A model generated the notes under the pieces. That model made no database searches. It had not been told where the DNA came from and worked only from the letters and a program-made list of their open reading frames with translations. The position numbers and the translations under genes were made by a program. Positions 32,570-41,098 of a DNA stretch of 64,000 nt are shown piece after piece. Numbering within the stretch: the stretch's first letter is position 1; each line of letters starts with the position of its first letter. The DNA comes from Conus ventricosus (lineage: Eukaryota > Mollusca > Gastropoda > Neogastropoda > Conidae), in NCBI GenBank assembly GCA_018398815.1, contig CM031628.1, positions 9,648,544 to 9,712,543 of the forward strand, read 5' to 3'.

Positions 32570-32722
32570 TGTGCATGCGTGGGGTGGGGTGGGGGTGGAG
32601 GTGCATGCGTGGGGTGGGGTGGGGGGAGGTGCGTGCGTGGGGTGGGGTGCGTGCGTGGGTGGGGTGGGGGGAGGTGCGTGCGTGGGTGGGGGTGTGGGGG
32701 AGGTGCGTGCGTGTGTGTGCGG
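32570..32722. repeat. E1 G-rich minisatellite
   Basis: Five or more units built on GGTGCGTGCGTGGGGTGGGG, each 25-36 bp. Runs of four or more G at close spacing make G-quadruplex formation likely. Absent from E2. Confidence 0.8.
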
Positions 32723-32821
32723 CAGCCAAAAAAGTTGAAGCAGGACGTTGAAGCGAAGCAGTGAAGCCAGTAATCACAGCAATATATACAAAGTCATGAA
32801 GTGCTTGGTGGAAATTCAAGG

Positions 32822-33110
32822 CAGTCAACTCTAAAACAACCCCGACCGCTCCTGCATGAGCGGTATCTAAAAATAGATCTTACGTCAGTGGTAGGCCTGC
32901 ACTGGTCTTACAGTCGCGCGCACTGACTGTTGCTAAAGCAGCCAACTCTAAACAGCCCCGACCGCTCCTGCATGAGCGTATCTAAAAATAGATCTTACGT
33001 CAGTGAAGAAACGGCTTGCTACTGCAACCTTGCCGCTCTAGGGTGGAGCGCTGGAAAACGGCTTGCTACTGTGACCTTGGCCGCTCTAGGGTGGAGCGTT
33101 AGTTCTCTGA
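32822..33110. repeat. E1 direct repeats with small hairpins
   Basis: A ~68-bp unit (CCAACTCTAAA..., GACCGCTCCTGCATGAGCG, TAGATCTTACGTCAGTG) occurs at 32822-32892 and 32939-33006. A ~46-bp unit (AAACGGCTTGCTACTG, then CCGCTCTAGGGTGGAGCG) occurs at 33007 and 33055. GACCGCTC...GAGCGGT and CGCTC...GAGCG are short inverted repeats. E2 lacks these and has instead a different hairpin at 56008-56052. Confidence 0.7.
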
Positions 33111-33850
33111 TCGCTTGCCCTAGTTTGCTGTGCCCCTCTTTTCTCAACCAGGCTTGCAACTGGGTTACAGCAGTAATTGCTGTAGCCAAGCTTTATGGCA
33201 GCTCTAACCGCCAGTAGTAGTACATCCGTCATTGTATATTTGAAGCATTTATATGAAGATAGTGCTGGCCACACACTACTCCTCTCCATACTGGTAGATG
33301 TACTAAGGTCTGCCTAACCCTATCTAGTTTGTTTGCCAGAACATTCGAAATCGCCATTCAGTTGCATAAGGGCACACTTAAAGGCAAATGAACTGGTTAG
33401 AATTAGAAAAGTAGAAAAGTATACACATCTTAATACACAGATCAGCTTGCCACATGAACACTGAATCTATAGTTAACAATCAATCAAGTCTAATACAAAC
33501 TGAGAACATTTTTTACTTGGGAGGAACAGCAAAAATGTTTTCAAATACGAATCAGCCATGTTTACCTCCGCCTTAAGAAATAAACGCCATGTTTTTTAAA
33601 CATGGCTTTAGCTGTCCCAACAATCAACGCGTGATGGTTTGTTTTGCTTTGGCCGACTTTCGAACAATCTCATCGATAGCCAAACACGTATTAAAACTAG
33701 CTGTATCTTTGTCAACAATATTGTCTTCAACAAGCCAACAAACCTTTAAGATACACAATTCTGTTCTTCAGTAAACCGTTATTAAAATAACACACCCGCC
33801 GCACAAGTAAACCGTCCTGCTCGTCCGACTGTCAGCGAAAAGAATGTGTG
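33111..33850 (-). pseudogene. E1 decayed short minus ORFs near the right end
   Basis: Matches E2 56050-56960 in blocks (GTAGTACATCCGTCATTGTA at 33216, CACACACTACTCCTCTCCATAC at 33271, CAATCAACGCGTGATG at 33619) but with deletions inside. The two short E2 frames at 56266-56526 and 56713-56907 are therefore not open here. Confidence 0.45.
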
Positions 33851-34090
33851 GGTTACCTTGTCATGTGAGCGGCCGTGCTACGCTTAACTAGGTGATTGGC
33901 CAGCCAGAACAGCGCCACCGCGCGGGACGTAGGACAGAACGTTCTAGAAATCTGATGTAATGCTAGGCAGGAAGGTAGGGGTGAAGAGGAGGGGGTAAGG
34001 AGGTGCAGCAGTATTGATTTTTTGGCCTGTGTGTGTGTGTATGTGCCCCTGTCTCTGTCTCTGTGTGTGTGGGCCTCTGTGTGTGAGGGC

Positions 34091-34144
<54 letters not shown>

Positions 34145-34199
34145 TGTATGTGCGTGTGTGTGTGCATGTAGTGTATGTGTGTGTTTGCATGTGTAGAGG

Positions 34200-34245
<46 letters not shown>
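34091..34245. repeat. E1 GT microsatellites inside the right end
   Basis: Two GT tracts (34091-34142 and 34205-34243) separated by degenerate GT sequence. E2 has comparable GT/GA tracts at 57231-57451. Confidence 0.95.
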
Positions 34246-34487
34246 TTATATATAAAGTTGTAGCTGATTCCATGTCTTCCACACAATTTAATCTATAAAG
34301 CTGTTGAAAAAGTATTTGCGATTCAAAAACTTTTTCTAACTTAGAATCCCCCTGGGAGAAATAAACACCCCAAGTGCTGGGCAGGTAGGCCAGCAACTAG
34401 CAATTAAAAGCTTACCTGCCACCTGCAGAGCAGGGTCGTTGACACCGCCCTGAAAAGAAAGCCGTGGGAACAGACACCGTTTTGTAT

Positions 34488-34575
34488 ATGAAGCGCGTTC
34501 AGTCACGGCCGCTTTTCCCTACGTTACTCTATGGGGACGTGTTCAGTTTTGGCTACTTTCTTCTACGCTACTCTC
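34488..34575. repeat. E1 two-copy ~43-bp repeat next to the right TIR
   Basis: GCGCGTTCAGTCACGGCCGC...CCCTACGTTACTCTATGG is followed by GACGTGTTCAGTTTTGGCTAC...TCTACGCTACTCTCTG. The same pair borders the right TIR of E2 (57690-57775), so it is an ancestral feature of the right end. Confidence 0.7.
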
Positions 34576-34752
34576 TGAAAACCTTAGTAAATTAGTATTA
34601 AAAACGGATAACCCTGCACAGTATGTTTGTTTGTAGGGTCGTTATTTTTTGGTTACTTGTCAGAGAACAGGAATAGGCGGCTTTTAGGCCACTTTCGCCC
34701 AAAAACTCGGTGGTGAAGCAAGTGGCCCAGAGTCGGCCTTTTATAGTTCTCT
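34572..34752. repeat. E1 right terminal inverted repeat with terminal palindrome
   Basis: Reverse complement of 18410-18590 with scattered differences. The terminal palindrome is 34662-34752 (AGAGAAC ... GTTCTCT). The loop side (CCCAAAAACTCGGTGG) is in the same relative orientation as the left end, so the termini are not flipped against each other. Confidence 0.9.
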
Positions 34753-35010
34753 CTGCTGCAAAAGCAAGTGCTTCTTCAGAGACTGTTGCAAAATCAAGTG
34801 CTTCTTCACAGGCTACTGCGAAATCAAGTTTTTTCACAGGCTAGTGCCAAAGCATTTGCTTCTTCACAGGCAACTGCAAAATCATTTGCTTCTTCACAGG
34901 CTACTGCGAAATCAAGTGCTTCTTCACAGGCTTCTGCAGAATCAAATGTTTCTGCAAAACCAAGTGCGTCAGGTCAAGCTGCCACAAAATCAAGTGCTTT
35001 ACAGAGCAAG
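34753..35010. repeat. 30-bp coding-phase minisatellite, right part
   Basis: Continuation of the array at 17857-18409 after E1, starting with the right target duplication CTGCT (34753-34757). About eight units, several with small indels. Minus-strand words EEALDFAVACEE and plus-strand words KSSASSQA continue the same 10-residue period. Confidence 0.75.
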
Positions 35011-35116
35011 CTTTGTTATAATTGAATATTTCTTGCAGTCATTGCAACACCAAGCTGCTCTGTAAGTTGCTGGAATGGTGCTCGGTACTTATCCTTGGAA
35101 TTTATTAGTTCATTGT
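35003..35116 (-). repeat. Segmental direct repeat, copy 1 (coding-like on the minus strand)
   Basis: 114 bp almost identical to 35635-35748. On the minus strand it reads YNELINSKDKYRAPFQQLTE and ends in ARNIQL and a stop. Together with copy 2 it brackets 35117-35634. Confidence 0.75.
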
Positions 35117-35634
35117 ATTTTAGTCCCTTGCGGATTCATTCCAAGAACTGGCCCTCAGCACTTGTGTCTTAAGAGGTTTTCTTTTTATATTTTCTACTTT
35201 TCACAAGAAAATGTAGCTTGGTTTGCTCTTTCATGATTTTCTTTTGCTTCTTAGGTGGCACCTTTGGTTGGTTTTTAGAAAACTCAACAAACATACTACG
35301 GTATTGCACACCAGCTTTTTCTGGGATAGCATTCTTCTTAAAACCGAAAAGGCAGAGGAGTCAAATTACCACTTTCCGCGGTCACTGAGGAGAAAAAATC
35401 AGGTTTCGAAATATCGGTATCTGACCAGGAGTTATATGTTAGTGGGTTTCCTCCCCATTGGAGACTGTCTCCCTCTTGGAGACTATAAGTTGCTGAAGGC
35501 TCATTTTGAGAAGCATTTATTTTATTTATTTTTTCCCATTCACCCACTCAAGCACATACTGTTAGTTAGACAGAATTATCTACCACTGCAGATATGAATG
35601 CTTGTTTCCCCCTATTTCTTCAATCTAAGACATA
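35117..35634 (-). pseudogene. Unrecognised decayed coding sequence between the two direct repeats
   Basis: Minus-strand frames in succession read SATYSLQEGDSLQWGGNPLT (35547-35338), then MFVEFSKNQPKVPPKKQKKI and KLHFLVKSRKYKKK, and then pass into the direct repeat at 35003-35116 through a single TGA. The composition is protein-like and basic. No domain is recognised. It may belong with the 30-bp repeat exon next door, or be a transposon relic. Confidence 0.35.
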
Positions 35635-35744
35635 AGAGCAAGCTTTGTTTATAATTGAATATTTCTTGCAGTTATTGCAACATCAAGCTGCTCTGTAAGT
35701 TGCTGGAATGGTGCTCGGTACTTTTCCTTGGAATTTATTAGTTC

Positions 35745-35748
<4 letters not shown>
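35635..35748 (-). repeat. Segmental direct repeat, copy 2
   Basis: Second copy of 35003-35116 (AGAGCAAGCTTTGTTTATAA ... TTTATTAGTTCATTA). It ends directly in a TA microsatellite. Confidence 0.75.
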
Positions 35749-35833
<85 letters not shown>

Positions 35834-35862
35834 ATATAATATATATATATATATATATATTT
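35746..35862. repeat. TA microsatellite
   Basis: TA tract with an internal TG segment (about 35820-35832). It directly abuts the 3' end of the Penelope-like element. Confidence 0.95.
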
Positions 35863-35892
35863 GTTAAGACTATTTTTTTTAAAAATGAAGTA

Positions 35893-35942
35893 TTAAAATC
35901 AACAAGCTTGTTTCAAACCTCTCACTCTCCTCAGGATATTCT
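35893..35942 (-). ncRNA. Hammerhead ribozyme motif, 3' end of Penelope-like element (degenerate)
   Basis: Minus strand: CTGAGGA core, stem-loop II GAGTGAGAGGTTT, GAAA core, palindromic stem III CAAGCTTG, then TT before the cleavage point. Two changes relative to the copy at 38284-38333 leave only wobble-rich pairing in stem II, so it may be weak or inactive. Confidence 0.55.
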
Positions 35943-35999
35943 TTTGGGGCACGCTATCTGTCTTTTATAGCGTGCGGAACCTGATTCCATTTCTGCACG

Positions 36000-36800
36000 T
36001 GCGATTCGCTTCACGTGTGGTCTGTGGTTTTTGTTGGGGTCTGTTCAGGTGGCGTGCACTAACAAAGATTTCCATTTGTGCCTGCAATTGTTTACTATTT
36101 CTACTTTTGTATTCAATGTTGCTAGGTGTGGTTTACATAATATTAACCATTTTTCTGTGGAACATAGATTGCATCTTTTTGAAATATTGTTGTATGATGT
36201 TGCTCTTTTTATGATTTTCCTTGATATGTTGTAGTCTATTTGTTATCTTTGAGTCTCCAAATGTATTTACTCAGCTCTGTTTGATTTTTGTATTTTTCAT
36301 TTTTGAATGACTGTTTGTGGTTTGCGTATCTGGTTTTGAAAGTGTTTTCTGTGATCCCTATATATGTTTCTTTTTCATTTTCTGAAGTTACCGTAGCTTG
36401 GTATACAATGTTGCTGTGAAGGCATTTGTTGCTTAGGGGGCACTGTTCTTTTTTAGTGCAGTTGCAAGATGTCCTTTCAGCACCCTTCTCTTTATGTTGC
36501 TTTCATTTTGTTAGATGAATCAATTATGTTTTTAAGGTTAGGCATACATGAGTATGATAGTTTGATGGTGTTTTTGTTGAATATTTTGGACAGTTTGTGT
36601 TCTTTTGGAAATGATGTTGCCAAGATTTTAAAGAATTCTTTTCCTACATTTGTTTTTACTTGTCCATCGTATGGTGGGTTGTACCATATGATCTTTCTTT
36701 TCCTATTTTTCTTTTTTCTGTTCGTGTTATTGTCTGGACTGTATTGTACTTTGTAATTGTAACCACGTTTTTGTAATGCTTCTTGATATTCTGTTGCTGC
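36000..36800 (-). pseudogene. Penelope-like GIY-YIG endonuclease, main copy, broken
   Basis: The region corresponds to 767-1380 and to 38430-38931. The conserved words (LKNIIDSSNKM, the CTKKEQC-type linker, SENEKE and the GIY-YIG core) occur in different frames, so this copy is decayed. The homologous piece in the partial tandem copy keeps a longer open stretch. Confidence 0.65.
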
Positions 36801-36901
36801 ATCATTGAATGCGTTTTCATTGCATGACAGGTTGGATAGTCTCTTGTTTATACGATTGGGTATTGTTTTTAGTATGGATGGTGGGTGGTTGCTTTTGATA
36901 T

Positions 36902-38049
36902 TTACGTAGATTGGTATGTCATTGGGTTTTTGTATGGTTTGTACACGTGGTCATTGAGGTCTAATGTTATGTCTAGGTAATTCACTACTTTTTTATTTGC
37001 TTCTATTGTGATTTTTAAGTTGTGGTTTTTAAAGATTTTACATAATTCTTTTTTCTTGTTTTCAATGGTTCTTGGATTATTGTTTAATGCAGCAAGGCCG
37101 TCATCTCTGTATAAACCGGCCTGTTTTCCAAGTTGTTTTTGGATGTTGGATAGCATGAATAGTCCGACTAGTTCACATGTTCGGCGCCATCATACGATCC
37201 CATGGTTACATCAAATGTGGAGTTTTTGCTCGTTTTTTTAATTCCAAGTTTCATTTCTGCTATGGAGTAAGGTTTTCTTGGTGTGGAAAATAATCTCCAT
37301 TTCTGACTCTGTTATATTTGTGCATTTGTTGGCAAATTTCAAAGCTTTATTGAGTAGTTCTTCATCTATGGATGGATAGAAGTCTACTATGTCAAATGTA
37401 ATGAACATTGTATTTCTCTGTTTATTGAGTTTCTTAAACCATTGTATGACCTCATAGCTGTTTTTCCAAAGGTTGTATTCAGTGTTTGATTTTACATCTT
37501 CTATAGCCTTTTCCAAAATTCTCTTGCTTATTTTGCCCAGTTCGGATTTAGATGGGTTTATTAGTCTACATGTTGGGTTGTTTTGGAAGTTAGGCTTGTG
37601 GTCTTTGAGTGTTATAAAGGCTTCTTTTGTTGCTGTTGCCTCTACTCTGTCGCTTAACTCCATGCGGTGTGCAAGCTCTTTTTCTTTTTGCGGATGTTGC
37701 TGTGTGTAGTTTTGTCAGCTTTCTTGTAGTTTTTCTGGATGTTTTTGTTCAAGAGTTAAGAGTATTCATTTGGTTCCATTTTGTAAAAATTGATAGTTTT
37801 GTCAGCCTTTACGAATATCTTTTTATCATTTTGGATTAGTTTTATATCATTTGCTAGTGATGTTTGAAAGTTGTTATTTGATTTTTTGAATTTAATATTG
37901 GTTATCAGTCCATTCATTTTGTCTTCGAAAGGCTTCATTTCATCTATTGTCGGAGGTGATCGCCATGATTTGAATCCATATGTATTTTTGTCTTCCTTCT
38001 TTGCATTTGGGTTTAGGAAGAAGAACGCCTTCCATCTCATATTGCGCAC
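36902..38049 (-). pseudogene. Penelope-like reverse transcriptase, broken
   Basis: Minus frames in order: N-terminal domain (38049-37756, ending KADKTINFYKMEPNEYS), palm (37663-37238) with the first catalytic Asp in FDIVDFYPSIDEELL and the LKDHKPNF motif before it, then 37156-36902 with the catalytic box YRDDG in [13 protein letters not shown] and the downstream [10 protein letters not shown]. Catalytic residues are kept, unlike at 1-754, but at least three frameshifts or stops interrupt the gene. Confidence 0.85.
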
Positions 38050-38283
38050 AAATTTCTCGGTTTGTTCTATCAGTTTTTAGTGTAAGTTTGTGGGTTTGAA
38101 AATGGTATGTTTTTTAGTAGATTGCCTAAAGTTGATTTTCTCCATTTTAGATTTTGTCAGATCACAGTGCTCAACGTGAGGAGCGATAATTATGAACAAT
38201 ATAAAAGTGTTCTTTAAAAATCTGAAGGTGCTCAACTCCTTGGGGAGCAACATCTGTTAAGACTATTTTTTTTAAATGAAGTA

Positions 38284-38333
38284 TTAAAATCAACAAGCTT
38301 GTTTCGAACCTCTCGCTCTCCTCAGGATATTCT
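38284..38333 (-). ncRNA. Hammerhead ribozyme motif in the pseudo-LTR
   Basis: Minus strand: CTGAGGA (38325-38319); stem II GAGC/GTTC with a 5-nt loop; GAAA (38305-38302); stem III CAAG/CTTG without loop; then TT, with predicted cleavage between 38292 and 38291. Stem I pairs AGAATATC with GATTTT weakly. The position at the pseudo-LTR edge and the tiny palindromic stem III fit the hammerheads reported from Penelope-like elements, which are thought to work as dimers. Confidence 0.7.
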
Positions 38334-38679
38334 TTTGGGGCACACTATCTGTCTTTTTTGCGTGCGGGACCTGATTCTATTTCTGCACGTGCGAGTCGCT
38401 TCACGTGTGGTTTTGTTGGGGTCTGCTCAGGTGGCGGTGCGCTAACAAAGATTCCCTTTGTGCCTGCAATTGTTTACTATTTCTACTTTTGTATTCAATG
38501 TTGCTAGGTATGGTTTACATAATATTAACCATTTTTTCTGTGGAACATAGATTGCATCTTTTTGAAATATTGTTGTATGATTTGCTCTTTTTATGATTTC
38601 CATGATATGTTGTAGTCTATTTTTTTATCTTTGAGTCTCCAAATGTATTTTTCTCAGCTCTGTTTGATTTTTGTATTTT

Positions 38680-38931
38680 TCATTTTTGAATGACTGTTTG
38701 TGGTTTTGCGTATCTGGTTTTGAAAGTGTTTTCTGTGATCCCTATATATGTTTCTTTTTCATTTTCTGAAGATACCGTAGCTTGGTATACAATGTTGCTG
38801 TGAAGGCATTTGTTGCTTAGGGGGCACTGTTCTTTTTTAGTGCAGTTGCAAGATGTCCTTTCAGCACCCTTCTCTTTTATGTTGCTTTTCATTTTGTTAG
38901 ATGAATCAATTATGTTTTTAAGGTTAGGCAT
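38680..38931 (-). pseudogene. GIY-YIG linker and core start in the partial copy
   Basis: Open 83-codon frame: MPNLKNIIDSSNKMKSNIKE, the Cys linker CNCTKKEQCPLSNKC, then KETYIGITENTFKTRYA. Downstream the frame is lost. In the main copy the matching start is interrupted. Confidence 0.7.
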
Positions 38932-38932
38932 A

Positions 38933-39068
38933 CCCCAAAAGAATATCCTGAGGAGAGCGAGAGGTTCGAAACAAGCTTGTTGATTCTAATACTTCATTTT
39001 TTAAAAAATAGTCTTAACAGATGTTGCTCCCCAAGGGGTTGAGCACCTTCAGATTTTTAAAGAACACT
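38933..39068. repeat. Inverted copy of 38206-38340 (Penelope cap)
   Basis: About 135 bp complementary to 38206-38340, so a transcript through both could fold into a 135-bp stem around a ~590-nt loop. The inverted copy retains AGTGTTCTTTAAAAATCTGA at its outer end, directly abutting a TA repeat. Confidence 0.85.
38940..38987 (+). ncRNA. Hammerhead ribozyme motif in the inverted cap
   Basis: Plus strand: stem I 5' side AGAATATC (38940-38947), CTGAGGA (948-954), stem II GAGC(955-958)/GTTC(964-967) with loop GAGAG, GAAA (968-971), stem III CAAG/CTTG (972-979), then TT and predicted cleavage after 38981. Stem I 3' side GATTCT (982-987) pairs AGA and ATC of the 5' side around a 2-nt bulge. Best formed of the three copies. 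Confidence 0.75.
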
Positions 39069-39262
39069 TATATATATATATATATATATAACTCTTCCCC
39101 CTCCCCCCCCCTAATCTCTCTCTCTCTCTCTCTTTTTTCTCTCTCGGTCTTTCTCTCTGCTCTCCTTCTTTCTTCCTTTTTTTCCCCAACCCCCCCCCAA
39201 GCCCCCCCCCCCCTCCTCTCTTTCTCTTTCTCTCCTCTCTCTCTCTTTCTCTCTCTCTCTGT
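39069..39262. repeat. TA and pyrimidine-rich low-complexity tract
   Basis: Short TA tract (39069-39090) followed by CT/C-rich sequence. Confidence 0.9.
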
Positions 39263-39504
39263 GACGGACCGGTGAGAGCGAGTCCTGGACTTCTTTGGCC
39301 CCAGTGAGAGTGGGGTCTATTGATAGCTGGTTACTACTACGGTCACATTTATTTCCCCCCCCTCCCCCCTCTCTCTCTCCTCACTCTCTCTCCCCACTCT
39401 CTCTTACGGATCTGGTGAGAGCAGGTCCCGAGCTTCCGTGGCCCCAGTGGGAGTGGGGATACGGGAGGGCTTGTTTCTGCTGCGTCCATTTTCCTCTTCT
39501 CCCT

Positions 39505-39588
<84 letters not shown>

Positions 39589-39714
39589 GGATTTGGTGAG
39601 AGCAATTCCTGGATTTTTGTGGCCCCAGTGAGAGTGGGGCCATATGAAAGCATGTAACTACCACGACCACTTTTCTTCCCCCCCCCCCCCCCCCAATCTC
39701 TTCCTCTCTCTCAA

Positions 39715-39766
<52 letters not shown>

Positions 39767-39789
39767 TCTCTCTCTCTCACCCTCTCTCT

Positions 39790-39823
<34 letters not shown>

Positions 39824-39830
39824 CATGTCG
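39263..39830. repeat. Three-unit tandem repeat with expanded CT tracts
   Basis: Units start at about 39263, 39405 and 39586. Each has a conserved core of about 110 bp: ACGGA(C/T)(C/T)(T/G)GGTGAGAGC, then TGGCCCCAGTG(A/G)GAGTGGGG, then a TACTAC/CCA(C/T)TTT(T/C)CT stretch followed by a pyrimidine tract of varying length. The third unit ends in a GT tract (39791-39820). Confidence 0.7.
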
Positions 39831-39975
39831 GTTCACTCACACGGATGTGGTATGGAATGTGCGGTTGGGTGTGATCGTTTTTTCAATGGTTGGGGTGTTG
39901 CACGTGGAGAGCGCCAGTGAAATTTCGGTTGAACAGAGAAACATGTGTGAGAGACGTTTTTGCCAGTTAGTCACA

Positions 39976-40022
39976 ATAAACTCCCCAGAGGAAGGCCGTG
40001 TGCCGAAAATTTGGGTGACAAA
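39976..40022 (+). ncRNA. Degenerate hammerhead-like motif
   Basis: CCCAGAGGAAGGCCGTGTGCCGAAAATTTGGG resembles a hammerhead core (CTGAGGA, stem II GGC/GCC, GAAA), but the first core reads CAGAGGA, where the invariant U of CUGANGA is replaced by A. Probably a decayed copy of a family common in animal genomes. Not expected to cleave. Confidence 0.35.
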
Positions 40023-40279
40023 CGGTACTTGTTGTTCTTTTCCTTGTTTTGTTCATATATATATATATAGAATGCTGAACAATTAAGTAGTGGGGGAAAA
40101 CAAGTGCAGGTTAACAATTCTTCAGTCGTTATAGTAATGACTTGGCAAAGATTTGAACTTTAAAAGAAAAAAAATTTTTTGAAGATGCAGAAAATGGGGG
40201 AATATATTATAACTATGAGAAGCCCTTCACTAGCTGCCTGAGGGAACCATCATAATCTCTCTCGAAGGCACATTTATTT

Positions 40280-40335
40280 GTATTGCCTGCTACTAGGCCT
40301 TTCGTCCGCTGGATCGGACTCATCAGGGAGACACG
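40280..40335 (-). ncRNA. Hammerhead ribozyme motif with perfect stem II
   Basis: Minus strand: CTGATGA (40326-40320), stem II GTCCG/CGGAC (319-315 and 308-304) with 6-nt loop, GAAA (303-300), stem III GGCC (299-296) as a self-complementary stem, then TA with predicted cleavage between 40294 and 40293. All invariant core bases are present. Stem I pairs only in part (C-G, then mismatches). It lies outside the Penelope-like element above and has no recognised host element. Confidence 0.7.
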
Positions 40336-41007
40336 GCTGATTGTGTCTGTGCTCTTGGTGTCCATAATTCTGTGGTGTTCTCACTGCCAAGGGTTCAGAA
40401 AAAGAATCCAACAGCACCCCCAAAGCAGCCAGCGAAAGGTAGTAAAATGGAACAAAACAAAGGTGTGGATAGGAAAAAAGTTGCTGAAAAACTAAAAGCA
40501 TTATTCAAACAGTATAAAATGTAGGGGACAATCTTTGAGCCTATGCTTGAGGATCCATTCAAGGATGCAAGGGAGGTCAAAAGATATGGAACAGTCTGAG
40601 TGGTCAGCTCCGCTGTCAATAACCCAAGCATTGTGAGTGGCTAAGAATTGTACAGAACAACCTTTACTTGGATCTCTCAAGAGATGCAATCTCCCACTGA
40701 TTGACCAATATATATATATATTGTGTGTGTGTGTGTGTGTGTGTACTTGTTTATCTACTGATCTGTCTGTCAATCTATTTTTCAATAAGGCAATTCTAGC
40801 AATGAATAAAAGAGAAAGAGAATATTTGTATATAGTATGGAAAATAAGGCAACACATATTGAAGAACATCTGGTCATAGCAGAAACTCCATAATAGTGCA
40901 TTTACTGTCTAAACAACAACAACTTCACAATTAAGATTCAGTACAATATCATTTTAAACCATTGCAGGATGTTTTGGACGGACTGATTCTATAGATACAA
41001 AAAGACG

Positions 41008-41010
<3 letters not shown>
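40336..41010. other. No recognised gene; short low-complexity tract
   Basis: Contains TATATATATA plus a GT tract (about 40711-40744). A minus-strand open stretch around 40500-40690 (VQFLATHNAWVIDSGADHSD) could be an old coding relic but matches nothing I know. Confidence 0.35.

Positions 41011-41012
<2 letters not shown>

Positions 41013-41098
<86 letters not shown>
41013..41098. repeat. CA dinucleotide repeat
   Basis: About 43 CA units. Confidence 0.95.

Larger units (their letters stand above)
18410..34752. mobile_element. Polinton/Maverick (adintovirus-like) element E1
   Basis: A 16,343-bp element with about 180-bp terminal inverted repeats and a 5-bp target duplication. It encodes the defining set: FtsK/HerA-type packaging ATPase, a capsid-type protein, protein-primed family B DNA polymerase and retroviral-type integrase, plus about ten small ORFs. 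The left half (to about 21.7 kb) and right half (from about 28.5 kb) are readable with occasional frameshifts. The middle is badly smeared toward homopolymers. No Ulp1-type protease was found. Family membership is well supported by the gene set; the sub-lineage cannot be named from sequence alone. Confidence 0.9.
38256..38932 (-). repeat. Pseudo-LTR: partial tandem copy of the Penelope-like element 3' third
   Basis: Nearly identical to 35861-36540 (GTTAAGACTATTTTTTTTAA at both starts; TTTCTGCACGTGCGA, GTGCCTGCAATTGTTTACTA, and the linker region follow in order). It ends abruptly inside the linker at MPNLKNIIDSSNKM (38931), where the inverted cap begins. Confidence 0.85.
35863..39068 (-). mobile_element. 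Penelope-like element with partial tandem copy and inverted cap
   Basis: Minus strand, 3' end at 35863. The main body is 35863-38255. Upstream of it (38256-38932) lies a second, truncated copy of the element's 3' third, forming the pseudo-LTR typical of Penelope-like elements. Beyond that, 38933-39068 is an inverted copy of 38206-38340. The order tandem copy plus inverted end is characteristic of this class. All coding parts are frameshifted. Same family as the remnant at 1-1380. Confidence 0.85.

Noticed and set aside
32556..32828. Gly/Val-rich or His/Pro-rich ORFs in the G-rich minisatellite
   Set aside because: All frames are open because the unit length and composition avoid stops; E2 lacks the segment entirely.
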